DNA from: Erinaceus europaeus
Lineage: Eukaryota > Chordata > Mammalia > Eulipotyphla > Erinaceidae
Reading direction: 5' to 3'
Assembly: GCF_950295315.1 (NCBI RefSeq)
Contig: NC_080166.1
Span: forward strand, 99,798,999 to 99,862,998
Length of the DNA stretch: 64,000 nucleotides
Made by a program: the position numbers and the translations under genes. Shown piece by piece: positions 22,483 through 38,681 of this stretch. The notes under the pieces are model-generated. The model worked only from the letters and a program-made list of their open reading frames with translations. It had not been told where the DNA came from and did not search any database. How positions within the stretch are numbered: the stretch's first letter is position 1; every line of letters begins with the position of its first letter.

Positions 22483-22672
22483 TCAAGGTGATAGCACACC
22501 AGTTGAGAGCCCATGTGACCATGCACAAAGACTAGTTCTGGTCCTCACATGAAGGCGGGGAAGTTTCACAAATCGTGGAGCAGTGCAGCAGGTATCCTTG
22601 TTTCTTTCCCTTTCTCTATCTCCTTCTCCCCTCTTCTCAATTTCTCCTTGTTCTATTTAAAAAAAAAAAAGT
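22483..22672 (+). mobile_element. SINE family A-like, plus strand
   Basis: 'aaggtgatagcacaccagtt', 'catgtgaccatgcacaaaga', 'aatcgtggagcagtgcagca' and a CT-rich body ending at A12 (22659-22670) follow the family A order. Moderately diverged. Confidence 0.82.
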
Positions 22673-25300
22673 GGTGGGGGAACTGTGAACTATCAGATCA
22701 TATTTAAGGAAAAATTTAGAGTTGTTGTTCAACTAAAATGAACACTTCCTTAAAACTCCAATGTTCAGGTCTGACTATGTATTTTTCCCCCTCTAGCTTT
22801 GATTTCTCCCCTTAGTGTTGCATATTCAAAATAGACTAACTTGCATTTAAAAGAACCTTTGAAAACAGAAAGTAATCTGAGAGAGGACAGGTTCTCAGGT
22901 TTCTGTGCAGTATTTTTGAAAGAGATGTTTTCCTATATGTCTTGGAAAAGTCTGCATACTCCGTCTACTAATGTATGAGAAATCATCTTCGATGTCTCTG
23001 GTTAATTCTATTTAATCGTCAATGTTTTCACTCATATTACTGCAATAATGATTATAGCTGTAGTATAGCATTAGTCCAGTAGATGGCAGAAGGATACTAT
23101 GCACTGAATTGGAATACATTTAATAACTTGTAGATAGAAGGCAAGAACAAATCCTCTCAAATTGTTTTAGAAATCTACCTTTGTTGTGTTTCGGACACCA
23201 AGGATATGAATGAAATTGTCATATTCCATCAGAGACACCTATGATTCCAACAGACTTTGCTAATATCTTACAGAATAAGAAGAAAAAAAAAGTGGTACAA
23301 AGAAACAAGCGATCTCATGGAAAATTAAGTCTTGCCAGTGTACTAATCTACTATTCGATCAGGACTTTTTCTCTAATAGAGTTTTATTTTTAATAAAATG
23401 AATCAGATATAATATGGAAATTATTTTAATTAAAAGAAAGGCATATGGCACTTTGTAATTATAAACCGTGAAGATTACTTCTTTAGATAGGGGTTTTCTG
23501 CAATGGAAATTAAAAAACACAGAAAGACAAAGCATTTGCATTCAATATAGTGTTTCAGTTATTTTTTCAAAGGATGTTCATGTTACGGCACATTTTGTAG
23601 TTTAGGAAGCTTAACAATCCCATTGCTATTCTTGTCTGTTAATATGCTTGCTAATTTGACAGTATTGTAATTTAAACCAAGAACATTACACAGTGATGTG
23701 GTTGTAACCACCAAGAAATAATGATGGTGAAATTTATATTCCTGCAATATAAACACAAAGTAGGCAAAAGTCACATAGTGTTTTGTGGTTGATGCTATAT
23801 GGAAAAATGCTACACAATCCAAATTAAGCAAGATTAATCTTAATTTTCTTTTGTTTCCTTCATATAAACAAGGTGGATTTTTTTTTTACAAAAATAAAAA
23901 ATAAAGAAGATAAATTCCTTCAAAACATGGTGGTAGTAATGCCTATAACTTTACTGCTTCTTTTGACCTCAGCAAAATATGCCTAATTTTTTCTTTGGGG
24001 CTCCCTTGGGGAAGGCCCACACCTATTCACAATAGGCTGTAAGTGTGAGCAATGTTTTGCAGTGGGTGGATGGGTAGGATTGCAGTGGAAGTTAGCTCAG
24101 GTTGTCAAATCTGAGAGCCGAAGCAGCAGCATAAAAGGAAATGAGTACTGAGGCTCTTAGCTAAGAAATTAGAGCAAGACTGGATGAGCTGAAAGATTGA
24201 TTTGGGCAGTTCAGGAATTAGTTTTTGAATAGAGGCTTGATGCCTGGGTACTTTTTCAGTGTAGCTTTTTTTTTTTTTTTTTTTTGGAAGACTTTCAGTT
24301 TAAAGGCAGTCTCTAAAAAGAGCTCACTGCATCCATGCCTTTAGGGAATGTCATTCTACAAAGTCCTCTGTTGCCTGAGTTTTCCTGATGGTTTAGATGC
24401 AATTAGATTGTAAATGGGATTCAGATTACTTTTTACATAAGGCATTCTCTAACATATGCTCATTGTAAAGCTTTGTCCGTATTTTTTTTTTCCATCCACT
24501 GTAGACATCTTTCAGCACAAACTCATTTGACTGGACATCTTAGTATCTCAAAGTGCTTGGTCTTGATGTACAGTGTTAGAGAATTTATTGTCTTCTTTTC
24601 CATATCAGTTAAAACTTGTATCTTTTTTTTAGTGCGAATCCTTGGAATACCTTGTTGTTCCCTTTTCTCCTTCAGAGGCAATGTTGGTTTCCTTTCACAG
24701 ATTTGTAAATTTATATAGTGCTTATCCCTTTTTCAGTTCCTCAACCATTTTTAAATAGCCATAAAAGTAATTTTCCCCAAGTTTTCCTATAAACATAAAG
24801 TATGCATGTATATACATTTCTTCTTATACACATATTTCTCTTCATATTAGATACTGTGCTATATTGTAAAAATGCATAAGTATTTATTATAAATCACATT
24901 AGCATAAAATAAGGATTTTTTATTAGAATCTTCAAAGTCTCAGAAAAAGGAAAAATTAGTTTTGAAGAAGTTAAGTCCTTATAGAATAAATGGTGTTGGA
25001 AAGTTTACCTATAAGTTTTTCATGTTTGGCATTATTAGAAAACACAGCATTGATTAATTTTTGATTTACCATATTTATATTGGAGGAAACTGCTAGGAAT
25101 TCTCTCACCATACCTTTCTATGAGGTGTTTGTTAGTTGTTATACTTTATTTTTGGTAGACATAATGTTCAGGCAGACAAACTCTTTGATGCTTGGTTCTG
25201 TTTCTTGACCTTAATCTACCTATAGTTTTTCATTTATCAGTTTTTTATTCACTTGATTGGGGTGAAATAATAATTCACAATATATTAGTTGCTAACATAT
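22673..25300. other. Longest repeat-poor stretch, no gene seen
   Basis: About 2.6 kb with no clear interspersed repeat, apart from a T19 run at 24267-24286. ORFs are short (up to 82 codons at 23583-23831) and show no domain. It could hold regulatory or conserved noncoding DNA, which cannot be judged from one sequence. Confidence 0.5.
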
Positions 25301-25470
25301 GTACAGTTTCTTTTTATATATACTTTATTGGAGGTCAATGGTTTACAGTATAGAATATATATGTTTTATCTCGTTACTCAGAGTGGTTGACAACATAGAT
25401 CTGACACTGGCTCTTAGTTCCCAGCCTTTTCATCACTTTTGTCATTTGTCTACTGACATTATCACTTGGA
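25301..25470 (-). mobile_element. Possible very old L1 3' end
   Basis: 'actttattggaggtcaatgg' and 'tttacagtatag' echo the 'ttattggggaattaatg..ttaca' end of L1 3'UTRs at 27385 and 10817. Everything beyond is too diverged to confirm. Confidence 0.35.
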
Positions 25471-26050
25471 TATTTGAGTTTTAAAAAATCTTTGGGTGAT
25501 TCCCCCCCGCAAGTTATTTTTCGTCTCTTCCCAATCCTCAAGGTTTAATGATCTAAGTTCTGCTTTATCTCAAGGCACATGTTATTAACCTATTTTGTAT
25601 TACTTTCTCCTAGCTCACAAGTACAAATACTACCAAAATATAACTAAAGAGCATGTATTGTAGTCTCTTTAAAAAAAACAAAACAAAAAAAAACTATCCC
25701 TAAAGGATTTATTGAAATGCTTCTTATTCTTTTCTCTGCTACTCATTTTGGCTTCTCTTTTCAATTTCCAAATGCTGTGCTTACTTCTCTTTATTTAACG
25801 GTCTCTAACAGAGTTTTATTCATTAATTTTACAAATATTTAGCAGATCTCTACACTGTGAGTACTGTGTAAAGAAAATATATTTTCACCACACTTCCAAG
25901 GTTGAAGAGAAGATAGACTTTAAAGACATATTAATTTTATTTGTCTAAATGTTTATTTATTCATTTATTTTGAATGGAGATAGAGAAGTGGAGAAAGGAA
26001 AGAGAGAAAGATAGAGGGAGGTGGGGAGAGACCTGTAGCACTGGACCCTT
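25471..26050. other. Unique DNA, no gene seen
   Basis: AT-rich with short A-runs (25671-25692). No element recognised. Confidence 0.45.
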
Positions 26051-26290
26051 AATAGCATATTTAAAGTATCCTGGACTGGAGTTGATGTATTGCACCAAAG
26101 TAAAAGACTCTGGGGTTGGTGGGTGGGGAGGTACAGGTCCTAGAAAAGGTGACAGACCTAGTGGGGGCCATATTGTTATGTGGAAAACAGAAATGTTATG
26201 CATGCACTATTGTATTTACTGTTATGCATGTACTGTTGTATTTACTGTTGAATGTGAAACATTAATTCTTCAATAAAGGAAAATAATAAT
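26051..26290 (+). mobile_element. L1 3' end, short-UTR type, plus strand
   Basis: Reverse-complement match to the 3' end at 27380-27560: 'gatgtattgcaccaaagtaa', 'ggccatattgttatgtggaa', 'tgtatttactgttgaatgtg', then 'caataaaggaaaataat'. A local tandem duplication of about 25 bp ('actgttatgcatg..') spans 26218-26268. 5'-truncated. Confidence 0.85.
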
Positions 26291-26299
26291 ATCAGTTCT

Positions 26300-26430
26300 G
26301 GAAAAAAACACTCTCCTGTCTGAGGCTCTGAGCTAATGGGTTTAACTGCCAGCACCTCCATCAGCCAGAGCCCAGCAGATCTCTTGTCAATGTTCCTATC
26401 TCTCTCAAAATCAATCAAACAAACAAAATT
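26300..26430 (+). mobile_element. SINE fragment, plus strand
   Basis: 'tctcctgtctgaggctctga' and 'tcagccagagcccagcagat' followed by a CT-rich body and CAAA-rich tail resemble the 3' two-thirds of family D. Confidence 0.5.
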
Positions 26431-27366
26431 CAAAAAGACAGCAATGGCTTCCTAATCCTACCTCTAGCTTGGGCACATGGACTGTTTGTGGCAATTAGGC
26501 TGCATTGTAGTGACTCCACCCCACAGGAATACCAGGAGGAGAACATTTGTCTATGGAAACATGATCAAGTGTAAACAGAGCATTTGACCCTGAATCCTGA
26601 GTGACTGACACAAATACTAGAAGGGAATGAAAGGGGATGGTCAGAGGACAGAATTTCATGTCTGTAACTTTCAGTCAATTCACTTACTTGTGTAGATTTT
26701 TATTTATAGAACTGAGCTTAACTTGTAAATAAAAGTTTAATCAAAATATTTTTTTTAAAAAAAAGTGCCTGAGAGCACATCATCTTAGAGAACAGCTAGG
26801 GGAGGCATTTCTTCTCATTATTAGATAAATAACCAAATAATACAATCTTTGTGCATCAAACAAGCACTACTGTGCTCAAAAAGACTCAGCAAGTCAAACT
26901 TTCAAACAGGGTTCAACAGAATGATGGCTACTCTCTGAGGACAGATGAAGGACTCAGAGTAAAGAGACCAACATCATTTGAAGTTTCATTCATAGGCTTA
27001 CTCCTTGATGCTCCTTGTTGAGTAAGAGCTCAGCTAGGGCTCCCGGACAGTGTGTCTATAGAAGGTCTTTCCCTCTGCATATACTTGGACATCCTTACAC
27101 CATATAGAGGAGTTCCAAAGACAAGGGTGTTACGAAAGAGCCATATAGAAGCTGCATCTCTTTTGTGAATTAACCCTTGGCAGTCTCTTAGCACTGCTTC
27201 TGCTAACCTCTGCTTGTGGGAACAGTTACAAGAAGTCCAAATTCAAGGGGAGAAGAAATAAATCTCAGTTCTTTGTTGTTGTTGCTAAGATTTCGGAAAG
27301 AAAGAGGGAGAAACAACATGGAAACCATAGTTCTTGCATATGGTGCACTGGGTATAAGAATAACAA
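26431..27366. other. Unique DNA, no gene seen
   Basis: No recognisable repeat apart from simple A/T runs, and no coding pattern. Confidence 0.45.
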
Positions 27367-27658
27367 ACACACGTTTTTTAAAATTTCTTTATTGGGGAAT
27401 TAATGTTTTACATTCAACAGTAAATATAATAGTTTGTACATGCATAACATTTCTCAGATTTCCATGTAACAATACAACCCCCACTAGGTCCTCTGTCATC
27501 CTTCTTGGACCTGTATCTCCCCCCACTTCCACCCCAGAGTCTTTTACTTTGGTGCAATATGCTAATTCCAGTTCAGATTCTACTTGCGTTTTCTCTTCTG
27601 ATCTTGTTTTTCAACTTCTGCCTGAGAGTGAGATCATTTCATATTCATTCTTCTGTTT

Positions 27659-31600
<3,942 letters not shown>

Positions 31601-31639
31601 GTAGAATTTTAGAGTGTTCTGATAGATGGCCTATTTATG

Positions 31640-32160
31640 GTGGCCTGACTATTTATAGGAGACCTTTCAGAACTTCTTTCAGGGCAGGCTTGGTGATAGT
31701 TGATTCTTTCAGCTGTTGCTTATCTGAGAAGGTTTTTATGCCTCCATCTAGTCTGAATGACAGTCTATCAAGATACAGTTGTCTTGGTTGAAAGCCTTTC
31801 TCATTGAGCACTCAATAGATATCTTGCTATTCTCTTCTGGCCAGTAGTGTTTGTGTGGAGAAGTCTGCTGCTAATCTTCCTCTGTAGGTGACTCATTTTT
31901 TTCTCTTGTAGCCTTCAGTATCCTTTCATTATCCTTATTCCTTTGCATGATAAATATGATGTGTCTTTAAGTCTGGGTTAATTCTGTTTTGGACCCTTTG
32001 GGCTTCTTGAACCTTTATGTCTGTGATGTTTTCTAGACTAGAGAAGTTCTCAGCTATTATGTCCTGAAGGATGCTTTCTTTCCCTCCCTCTCTTTATTCC
32101 TCTGGTAAGCCAATAATGTGTATTTTATTTCTTTTGAAGTCATCCCATAGGTCTGTACAC
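31640..32160 (-). pseudogene. L1 ORF1 fragment
   Basis: Plus-strand text 'ggcttggtgatagttgattc', 'atgcctccatctagtctgaa' and 'tctggtaagccaataatgtg' aligns with the C-terminal and RRM parts of ORF1 at 38700-39190. Frames are broken. The N-terminal coiled coil is absent because the element is truncated at 32160. Confidence 0.88.
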
Positions 32161-32230
32161 ACACACGTTTTTTTTTTCTTTTGTAAAATGAAGCTCTAGG
32201 AATGACATCAGGGCTTTGAATTTGTATGAT

Positions 32231-32270
32231 GTTGTGAGAAATCTCCCTAATCAATTTATTTTATTCTTTG

Positions 32271-32313
<43 letters not shown>

Positions 32314-32460
32314 AAGAATTAATACCACAACACTGCTACACCATTCACAGAGCTCCCATGTGTTGCTGGGGCTCAAACCCAGGAACTGGGTTTGACAAGT
32401 TATACATGACAAGTTATGTGCATAACTGGGTGAGCGATCTCCTGACCTTTAGACTTGCCT
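32231..32460 (-). mobile_element. SINE with (GA)n tract, minus strand
   Basis: A pure GA run (32273-32308) followed by 'acaacactgctacaccattc', 'ctcccatgtgttgctggggc' and 'tcaaacccaggaactgg' corresponds to body, B-box and head of a minus-strand tRNA-derived SINE. The head carries a short internal duplication of 'gacaagttat' (32393, 32408). Confidence 0.65.
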
Positions 32461-32469
32461 TTTAATGGT

Positions 32470-33432
32470 CAAGGGAAAAAGCTCTGGGAAAGCATATAAG
32501 ATGTTAAATATTGCTGTGCTGTTATCAGTTTTGGAAATATTCAATGATGCAGTCATTCTGGAAAAGTCATTATTGGATTGATACTGTTTGGAAAGGAATG
32601 CGTATGAGAAGGCAGTATAGTCAGGAAAGCTGCCTGAGTAAAAGTCCTGAGATAAGACCAAACAAGTAGGTTCTCTGAGAATCTAGGAGCCAATGGGTTT
32701 TGTCAGCAAGAATTAAGGTAGAACTCACAGGGGAGAAGAGTGGAAGGGAATGCTCTTGTAGACTTTGGTGAGAGTTGAGAAGTCAAGCAGGACCTTATAG
32801 ATCATATACACAAACATACACCACCATAAAAGCAATAGGAACCATGCATACATTACAATTTGTAGTAACATGTTAGATTTCTGGTTAAAGATTTTAGGGT
32901 ACTGGCTTATGAGATATAAGTGTGGACATTGGGGACAGCTAAGTGACTATTCTTGTGATCCAGGCCAGACATAAAAATGCTTTGAACCAGGGCTATGACT
33001 CTGGAGTTATAGTCACGTAAATGAACAGATATAATTAGTTGGGGACGATCAAGATTTGGGGAGAAGGCAGAGTTTAAGAAAAAAAGATGTGTTGTTTTGG
33101 AAACTGTATATTTAAAAAGACTTGAATACCTGGGATGTTGGGGGTAGAGGGAGATTTTGAGTAACTGTTGAGATGTGTAGAATTTGATGTGTTTTGAAAG
33201 CTACACTGAGATGTCCAATAGAAGTGAATTATATAGGGTTGGAGTTCAGGAAGGATAAAGTATACAGTGGTATACTTTAAATAAATAAAGATAAAATATA
33301 AAGTATACTATTCACACATAGATAAAACTGGCAACTGTGGATTGGGCCAGAGAAAGCTATCAAGAGAAAAGAAAGTCAGTAAAGAGTAAGCAGAATTTCA
33401 TCAAGCAGAAAAAACATCTGTTATTTGGAAAA
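32470..33432. other. Unique DNA, pre-insertion flank of the full-length L1
   Basis: No recognised repeat or gene. It contains a local tandem of 'aaagtata' blocks at about 33257-33306. This is the left flank of the full-length L1 and would be continuous with 40980 onward in an empty allele. Confidence 0.5.
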
Positions 33433-33449
33433 AGGACTCTGACATTTTT
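33433..33449. repeat. Left 17-bp TSD of the full-length L1
   Basis: 'aggactctgacattttt' is identical to 40963-40979. The right copy is followed by A, giving a TTTTT/A target as expected for L1 endonuclease cleavage. Confidence 0.97.
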
Positions 33450-34799
33450 TTTTTTTTAAATTTTTAATTTAAGAAAGGATTAGTGAACAAAAGCATAAGG
33501 TAGGAGGGGTACAACTCCACACAATTCCCACCACCCAATCCCCATAACCCACCCTCTCCCATGATAGCCTTCCCATTCTCTAGCCCTCTGGGAGCATGGA
33601 CCCAGGGTCGTTGAGGGTTGCAGAAGGTAGAGGGTCTGGCTTCTGTAATTGCTTCCCCGCTGAACATGGGCGTTGACTGGTCGGTCCATACTCCCAGTCT
33701 GCCTCTCTCTTTCCCTAGTAAGGTGTGTCTCTGGGGAAGCTGAGCTCCAGGACACATTGGTGGGGTCTTCAATCCAGGGAAGCCTAGCCAGCATCCTGGT
33801 GGCATCTGGAACCTGGTGATTGAAAAGAGAGTTAACATACAAAGCCAAACAATTTGTTGAGCAATCATGGATCCCAAGATTGGAATAGTGGAGAGGAAGT
33901 GTTAGGGAGGTACTCACTGCAAACTCTAGTGTAATCCTGCTTTCAGGTATATATTTTGCAGTAGTTTATGGATACGTGTGCACATACGCTCTCTCTCACA
34001 GAAACTGGTGTATGTCTAGGTTATGGGACTTTGTTAGAAAGTGAACTACCTGAGATGAAATTAGAGTGTACTATAAAAGGAAAGGTCTCACCCGAGTAAT
34101 GAAGCTGAAGGGTTGTCATTCCACACGTGAAGTCTCTGGATACACACTGAGGTGAAGCATGTTGAGATGGCAATCGTTGCTTTGGTTAGGTTGTGATCGG
34201 CGGATGCAATATTATTTGGTATGGATTGGGAGAAGCATACGGGAAAGTGAGCCCTATCCAAGGGTGCCAGGACTGGGGGAAGTAGGGGCTCTATAGTGAA
34301 GATGTGAGGTTCCTGCTGTCTTAGGGTTCAAAAAGACAATCAATAGTTAATATTATCATCACATTATTTGTTAATTGGGTTAACTTTGAAAAGTCCCTTT
34401 GTTATGGTTTGCTGTACAGTACCCAGTATCTTGTATATAGCTGTGCTATTGGAAGCTTCTAATCTACTTGGTCTAGGCTTTTGAGAGAGTCCGCATATCA
34501 AACACGTAGCCTATCTATTAAAAAGATTCAGTTTGTCTTTTGAGAACCTTTGAGACATACAATTGATTTCCCCCTCTCATATTAATTAACTACTGATTTA
34601 TATGTCTACATTTTGCTAGGAGTGTACATAAACACCATTCCCATCACCAAAGGACCGTGACCCATCCCTCCCGCCCATTCCCACCCCCCACTGGCCCAGG
34701 AAGCTACATGTCTACCCATCACCACTGGGTTTTTACTTTGGTGCCCTACTTACAATTTGATCAGGTCCTGCTTTTAGTTTCCCTTTCAGATCTTCTAAG
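33450..34799 (-). other. L1 3'UTR, short (1.35-kb) form
   Basis: This UTR contains the module found on other copies (3476, 18097, 44130) but lacks the roughly 0.8-kb internal block that the 3476 and 44130 copies carry. The join is near 33890. Two long frames are open inside: 33480-33917 (no early ATG) and 33464-33877 (ATG at its fourth codon, about 134 codons). No domain is recognised in either, and both may be incidental. Confidence 0.9.
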
Positions 34800-37700
34800 T
34801 CAGCTTCTGTTGATGAGTGGGATCATCCCATACTCATCTTTAACTTTCTGACTTAGTCCACTTAACATAATTCCTTCTAGCTCTGTCCAAGCTGGGTCAG
34901 AGAGGGTGAGTTCATTGTTCTTGATAGCTGCATGGTATTCCATTGTGTATATATACCACAGCTTTCTCAGCCACTCATCTGTTGTTGGGCACCTGGGTTG
35001 CTTCCAGGTTTTAGCTATTATGAATTGTGCTGCTATGAACATAGGAGTATACACCTCTTTTTGGTTGGGTGTTATGGAGTCCTTGGGGTATAACCCCAGG
35101 AGAGGAATTATTGGGTCATATGGAAGGTCCATGTCTAGCCTTCTGAGAGTTTTCCAGACTGCTCTCCACAGAGGCTGTACCAATTTACATTCCCACCAGC
35201 AATGTAAAAGAGTTCCTCTGTCCCCACATCCTCTCCAGCATTTGTTGCTGCTGTCCTTTTTGATGTATGCCATTCTTACAGGAGTAAGGTGGTATCTTAG
35301 TGTTGTCTTAATTTGCATTTCTCTGACAATCAGTGACCTAGAGCAGTTTTTCATATGTTTGTTAGCCTTTTGGATCTCCTCTGTGGTGAATGTTTTGTTC
35401 ATTTCCTCTGCCCATTTTTGGATGGGGTCATTTGCTTTTTTGCGGCTGAGTTTGCTGAGCTCTTTATATATTTTGGTGATTAGTTTCTTGTCTGATGTCT
35501 GGCATGTGAAGATCTTCTCCCATTCTGTGAGGGGTCTCTCTGTTTGTTTAATAGTTTATTTGGATGTGCAGAAGCTTTTCAATTTGATGTAGTCCCATTG
35601 GTTTGTTTCTGCTTTGGTCTTCCTTGCAATTGGGTTTGATTCATCAAAGATATCCTTGAGGTGTAGATGGGAAAGTGTTTTACCAATGTTTTCCTCTAAG
35701 TATTTGATTGTTTCTGGTCTGACATCTAGGTCTTTGATCCATTTGGAGTTGATTTTTGTTTCTGGTGAGATAAAGTGGTTCAATTTCATTCTTCTGCATG
35801 TTTCAACCCAGTTTTCCCAGCACCATTTATTGAAGAGAGCCTCCTTCTTCCATTTAATCCTTTGGGCCCCCTTATCAAAGATTAGATGCCCATAGGTGTT
35901 GGGATTTACTTCTGGGCTTTCAATTCTGTTCCACTGGTCTGTGTGCCTATTTTTGTTCCAGTACCATGCTATTTTGATGAGGACGGCTTTATAATATAGT
36001 TTAAGGTCTGGGAGTGTGATGCCTCCATTTCTGTTTCTTTTCCTTAGGATGGTTTTGGCAATTCTAGGTGTTTTCAGGTTCCAGATAAATGATTGTAGTG
36101 TTTGTTCTATTCTCTTAAAGAAGCTTGGTGGAACTTTGATGGGTATTGCATTAAATTTGTATATGGCTCTGGGGAGAATGTTCATTTTGATGATATTTAT
36201 TCTTCCAATCCATGAGCATGGGATATCTTTCCATTTCTTGGTATCAGTTTCTATCTCCTTGAGTAGCGACTCATAGTTTTCAGCATACAAGTCTTTCACT
36301 TCTTTGGTCAACTTTATTCCTAGGTATTTGATTGATTTTGCTGAAACAGTAAATGGGAGTGATTTCTGGATGTCTTCTTCAGATTTAGTGTTTGCATAAA
36401 GAAATGCCACTGATTTTTGTACATTGATTTTGTAACCTGATACCTTGCTATATTGCCTAACAACTTCCAGTAATTTTCTACTGGATTCTTTAGGTCTTTC
36501 TATGTATACTATCATATCATCTGCAAATAGTGAGAGCTTGACTTCTTCCCTTCCAATCTGTATCCCTTTGATTTCTTTCTCTTGCCTGATTGCTATGGCA
36601 AGAACTTCCAATACTATGTTGAAGAGTAACGGTGACAGTGGGCAGCCCTGTCTAGTCCCTGATCTGAGGGGGAATGCTTTCAGCTTCTCTCCATTGAGTA
36701 TGATATTGGCTGTAGGTTTGCTATATATAGACTCCACTATCTTGAGGAATTTCCCATCTATTCCCATTTTTTGTAGAGTTTTGAGCATGAATGGGTGTTG
36801 GATTTTGTCAAAGGCTTTCTCTGCATCTATTGAGATAATCATGTGGTTTTTGGCTTTGCTTTTATTGATGTGATGAATGACATTGATTGATTTACGGATG
36901 TTGAACCAGCCTTGCATTCCTGGGATGAATCCCACTTGGTCATGATGAACAATCTTTTTGATGTGTTGCTGTATCCGGTTGGCCAAGATCTTGTTTAATA
37001 TTTTGGCATCTATGTTCATCAGAGATATTGGTCTGTAGTTTTCCTTTTTTGTTCTGTCCCTATCAGGTTTTGGTATCAGGGTGATGTTGGCTTCATAAAA
37101 GGTGGAAGGGAGTATTCCTGTTTCTTCAATCTTATGGAATAGCTTAAGAAGTATGGGTATTAACTGTTTCCTGAAAGTTTTGTAGAATTCGTTTGTGAAG
37201 CCATCTGTTCCAGGACTTTTGTTGTTTGGGAGATTCTTAATAACGGTTTCAATTTCTTTGTCTTTGATTGGTGCATTTAGATTTTGTAGTTCTTCTTGGT
37301 TCAGTTTTGGAAGTGCATAGGTTTCTAGGAATTGTTCCATTTCTTCCAGATTCTCTAGCTTGGTGGCATATAGTTCTTTATAGAAGTTTCGCAGAATTCT
37401 CTGGATTTCTGTGGTGTCAGTTGTGATATCTCCTGTATCGTTTACAATTCTATTAATTTGAGTCTTCTCTCTTTTTTGTTTGGTGAGTCTGGCTAGGGGT
37501 TTGTCAATTTTGTTTAATCTTTCAAAGAACCAACATTTGGCTTCATTGATCTTTTGTATGGTTCTTTTATTTTCGATGTTGTTTATTTCTGCTCTAACTT
37601 TAGTGATTTCTGTCCTTCTGGTTGCCTTAGGGTTCCTTTGTTCCTCTTCCTCTAAGTCCTTGAGGTGTGTAGTAAGTTCGTTCATTTGGGCTTCTTCTTG

Positions 37701-38621
37701 GTGTTTAATATGTGATTGTATAGCTATAAGTTTCCCTCTCAGTACTGCTTTAGCTGTGTCCCAAATATTTTGATAGGTTGTGTCTTCATTTTCATTAGTT
37801 TCCAGGAACATTTGAATTTCCTGTTTGAGTGAGTGTCTGACCCAGTGGTTCTTAAGGAGCATGTTGTTTAGTTTCCAAATTCTATGTCTTTTAATAATTT
37901 TCCGTTTGTTGTTAAAAGTTAGTTTTATTCCACTGTGGTCTGAGAAGATACTTGGGATGATTTCAATGCTCTTGAATTTATTGATGCTGTCTTTGTGGCC
38001 TAACATGTGGTCTATCCTTGAGTATGTGTTGTGTGGATTTGAAAAGAAGGTGTATTCCAGTTTTTTGGGGTGGAGGAGTCTGAAAATGTCCAAGAGGTCT
38101 AGTCTGTCAATCTCTTCATTCAATTCTCTTGTATCTTTATTGGTTCTCTGCTTTGTTGATCTGTCTAAGTTAGAGAGTGGGGTATTTAAGTCTCCCACTA
38201 TTATTGTATTACTATTGATGTATTTTTGAAATTCTTTCAATAGGTGTTTAATGTATTTAGATGGTCCCTCGTTGGGTGCATAGATGTTAATAATTGTTAA
38301 GTCTTCTTGGCTGATTGATCCTCTAATCATTATGTAATGTCCTTGCCTATCTTTTATTACTTTATTCAATTTAAAATCTATCGTGTCTGAGATGAGAATG
38401 GCTGTTCCTGCCCTTTTTTGTGGACCGTTAGCCTGTATGATAGTTTTCCATCCTTTCACTTTAAGTCTGTGTTTATCTTGTTGTGACAGATGTGATTCTT
38501 GCAAGCAGCATATGGTTGGGTTATGTTTTCTGATCCATCCCCCCACCCTGTGCCTTTTGATGGGTGAGTTTAAGCCATTGACATTTATTGATATTATGGA
38601 TTTAATGTATTGTAGTGCCAT
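34800..38621 (-). pseudogene. ORF2: L1 ORF2 (endonuclease-RT), one nonsense codon
   Basis: ORF2p nicks target DNA and copies L1 RNA by target-primed reverse transcription. From the ATG at 38621 the frame gives 1273 codons, close to the roughly 1275 of other mammalian L1s, but codon 1022 (35556-35558) is TAA. I followed the frame through 35403-35555 and found no other stop. Endonuclease residues equivalent to N14, E43, Y115, D145, N147, D205 and S228-D229-H230 of human ORF2p are present (here N13, E42, Y114, D144, N146, D204, 227-229). The RT box FADD is at 699-702 (36516-36527), and the RT also has '[20 protein letters not shown]'. The C-terminal C-x3-C-x7-H-x4-C cluster (C1128, C1132, H1140, C1145) lies after the stop. 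The L1 at 27380 has Glu where this copy has the stop, so one substitution explains the break. A frame extension upstream to 38636 begins at a TTG. Confidence 0.97.
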
Positions 38622-38681
38622 TGTTCTAAAAAACAATTTGTTTACTCTGATATATTACAAGTATTATAGTGATGTTCTTGT

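Noticed and set aside
22673..25300. Coding exon in the repeat-poor stretch
   Set aside because: ORFs are short, AT-driven and without domains. No convincing exon with splice sites could be identified.
32161..32173. 'acacacgtttttt' as a certain TSD of the 27380 L1
   Set aside because: Kept only as probable because CA and T runs are low in complexity and could match by chance.
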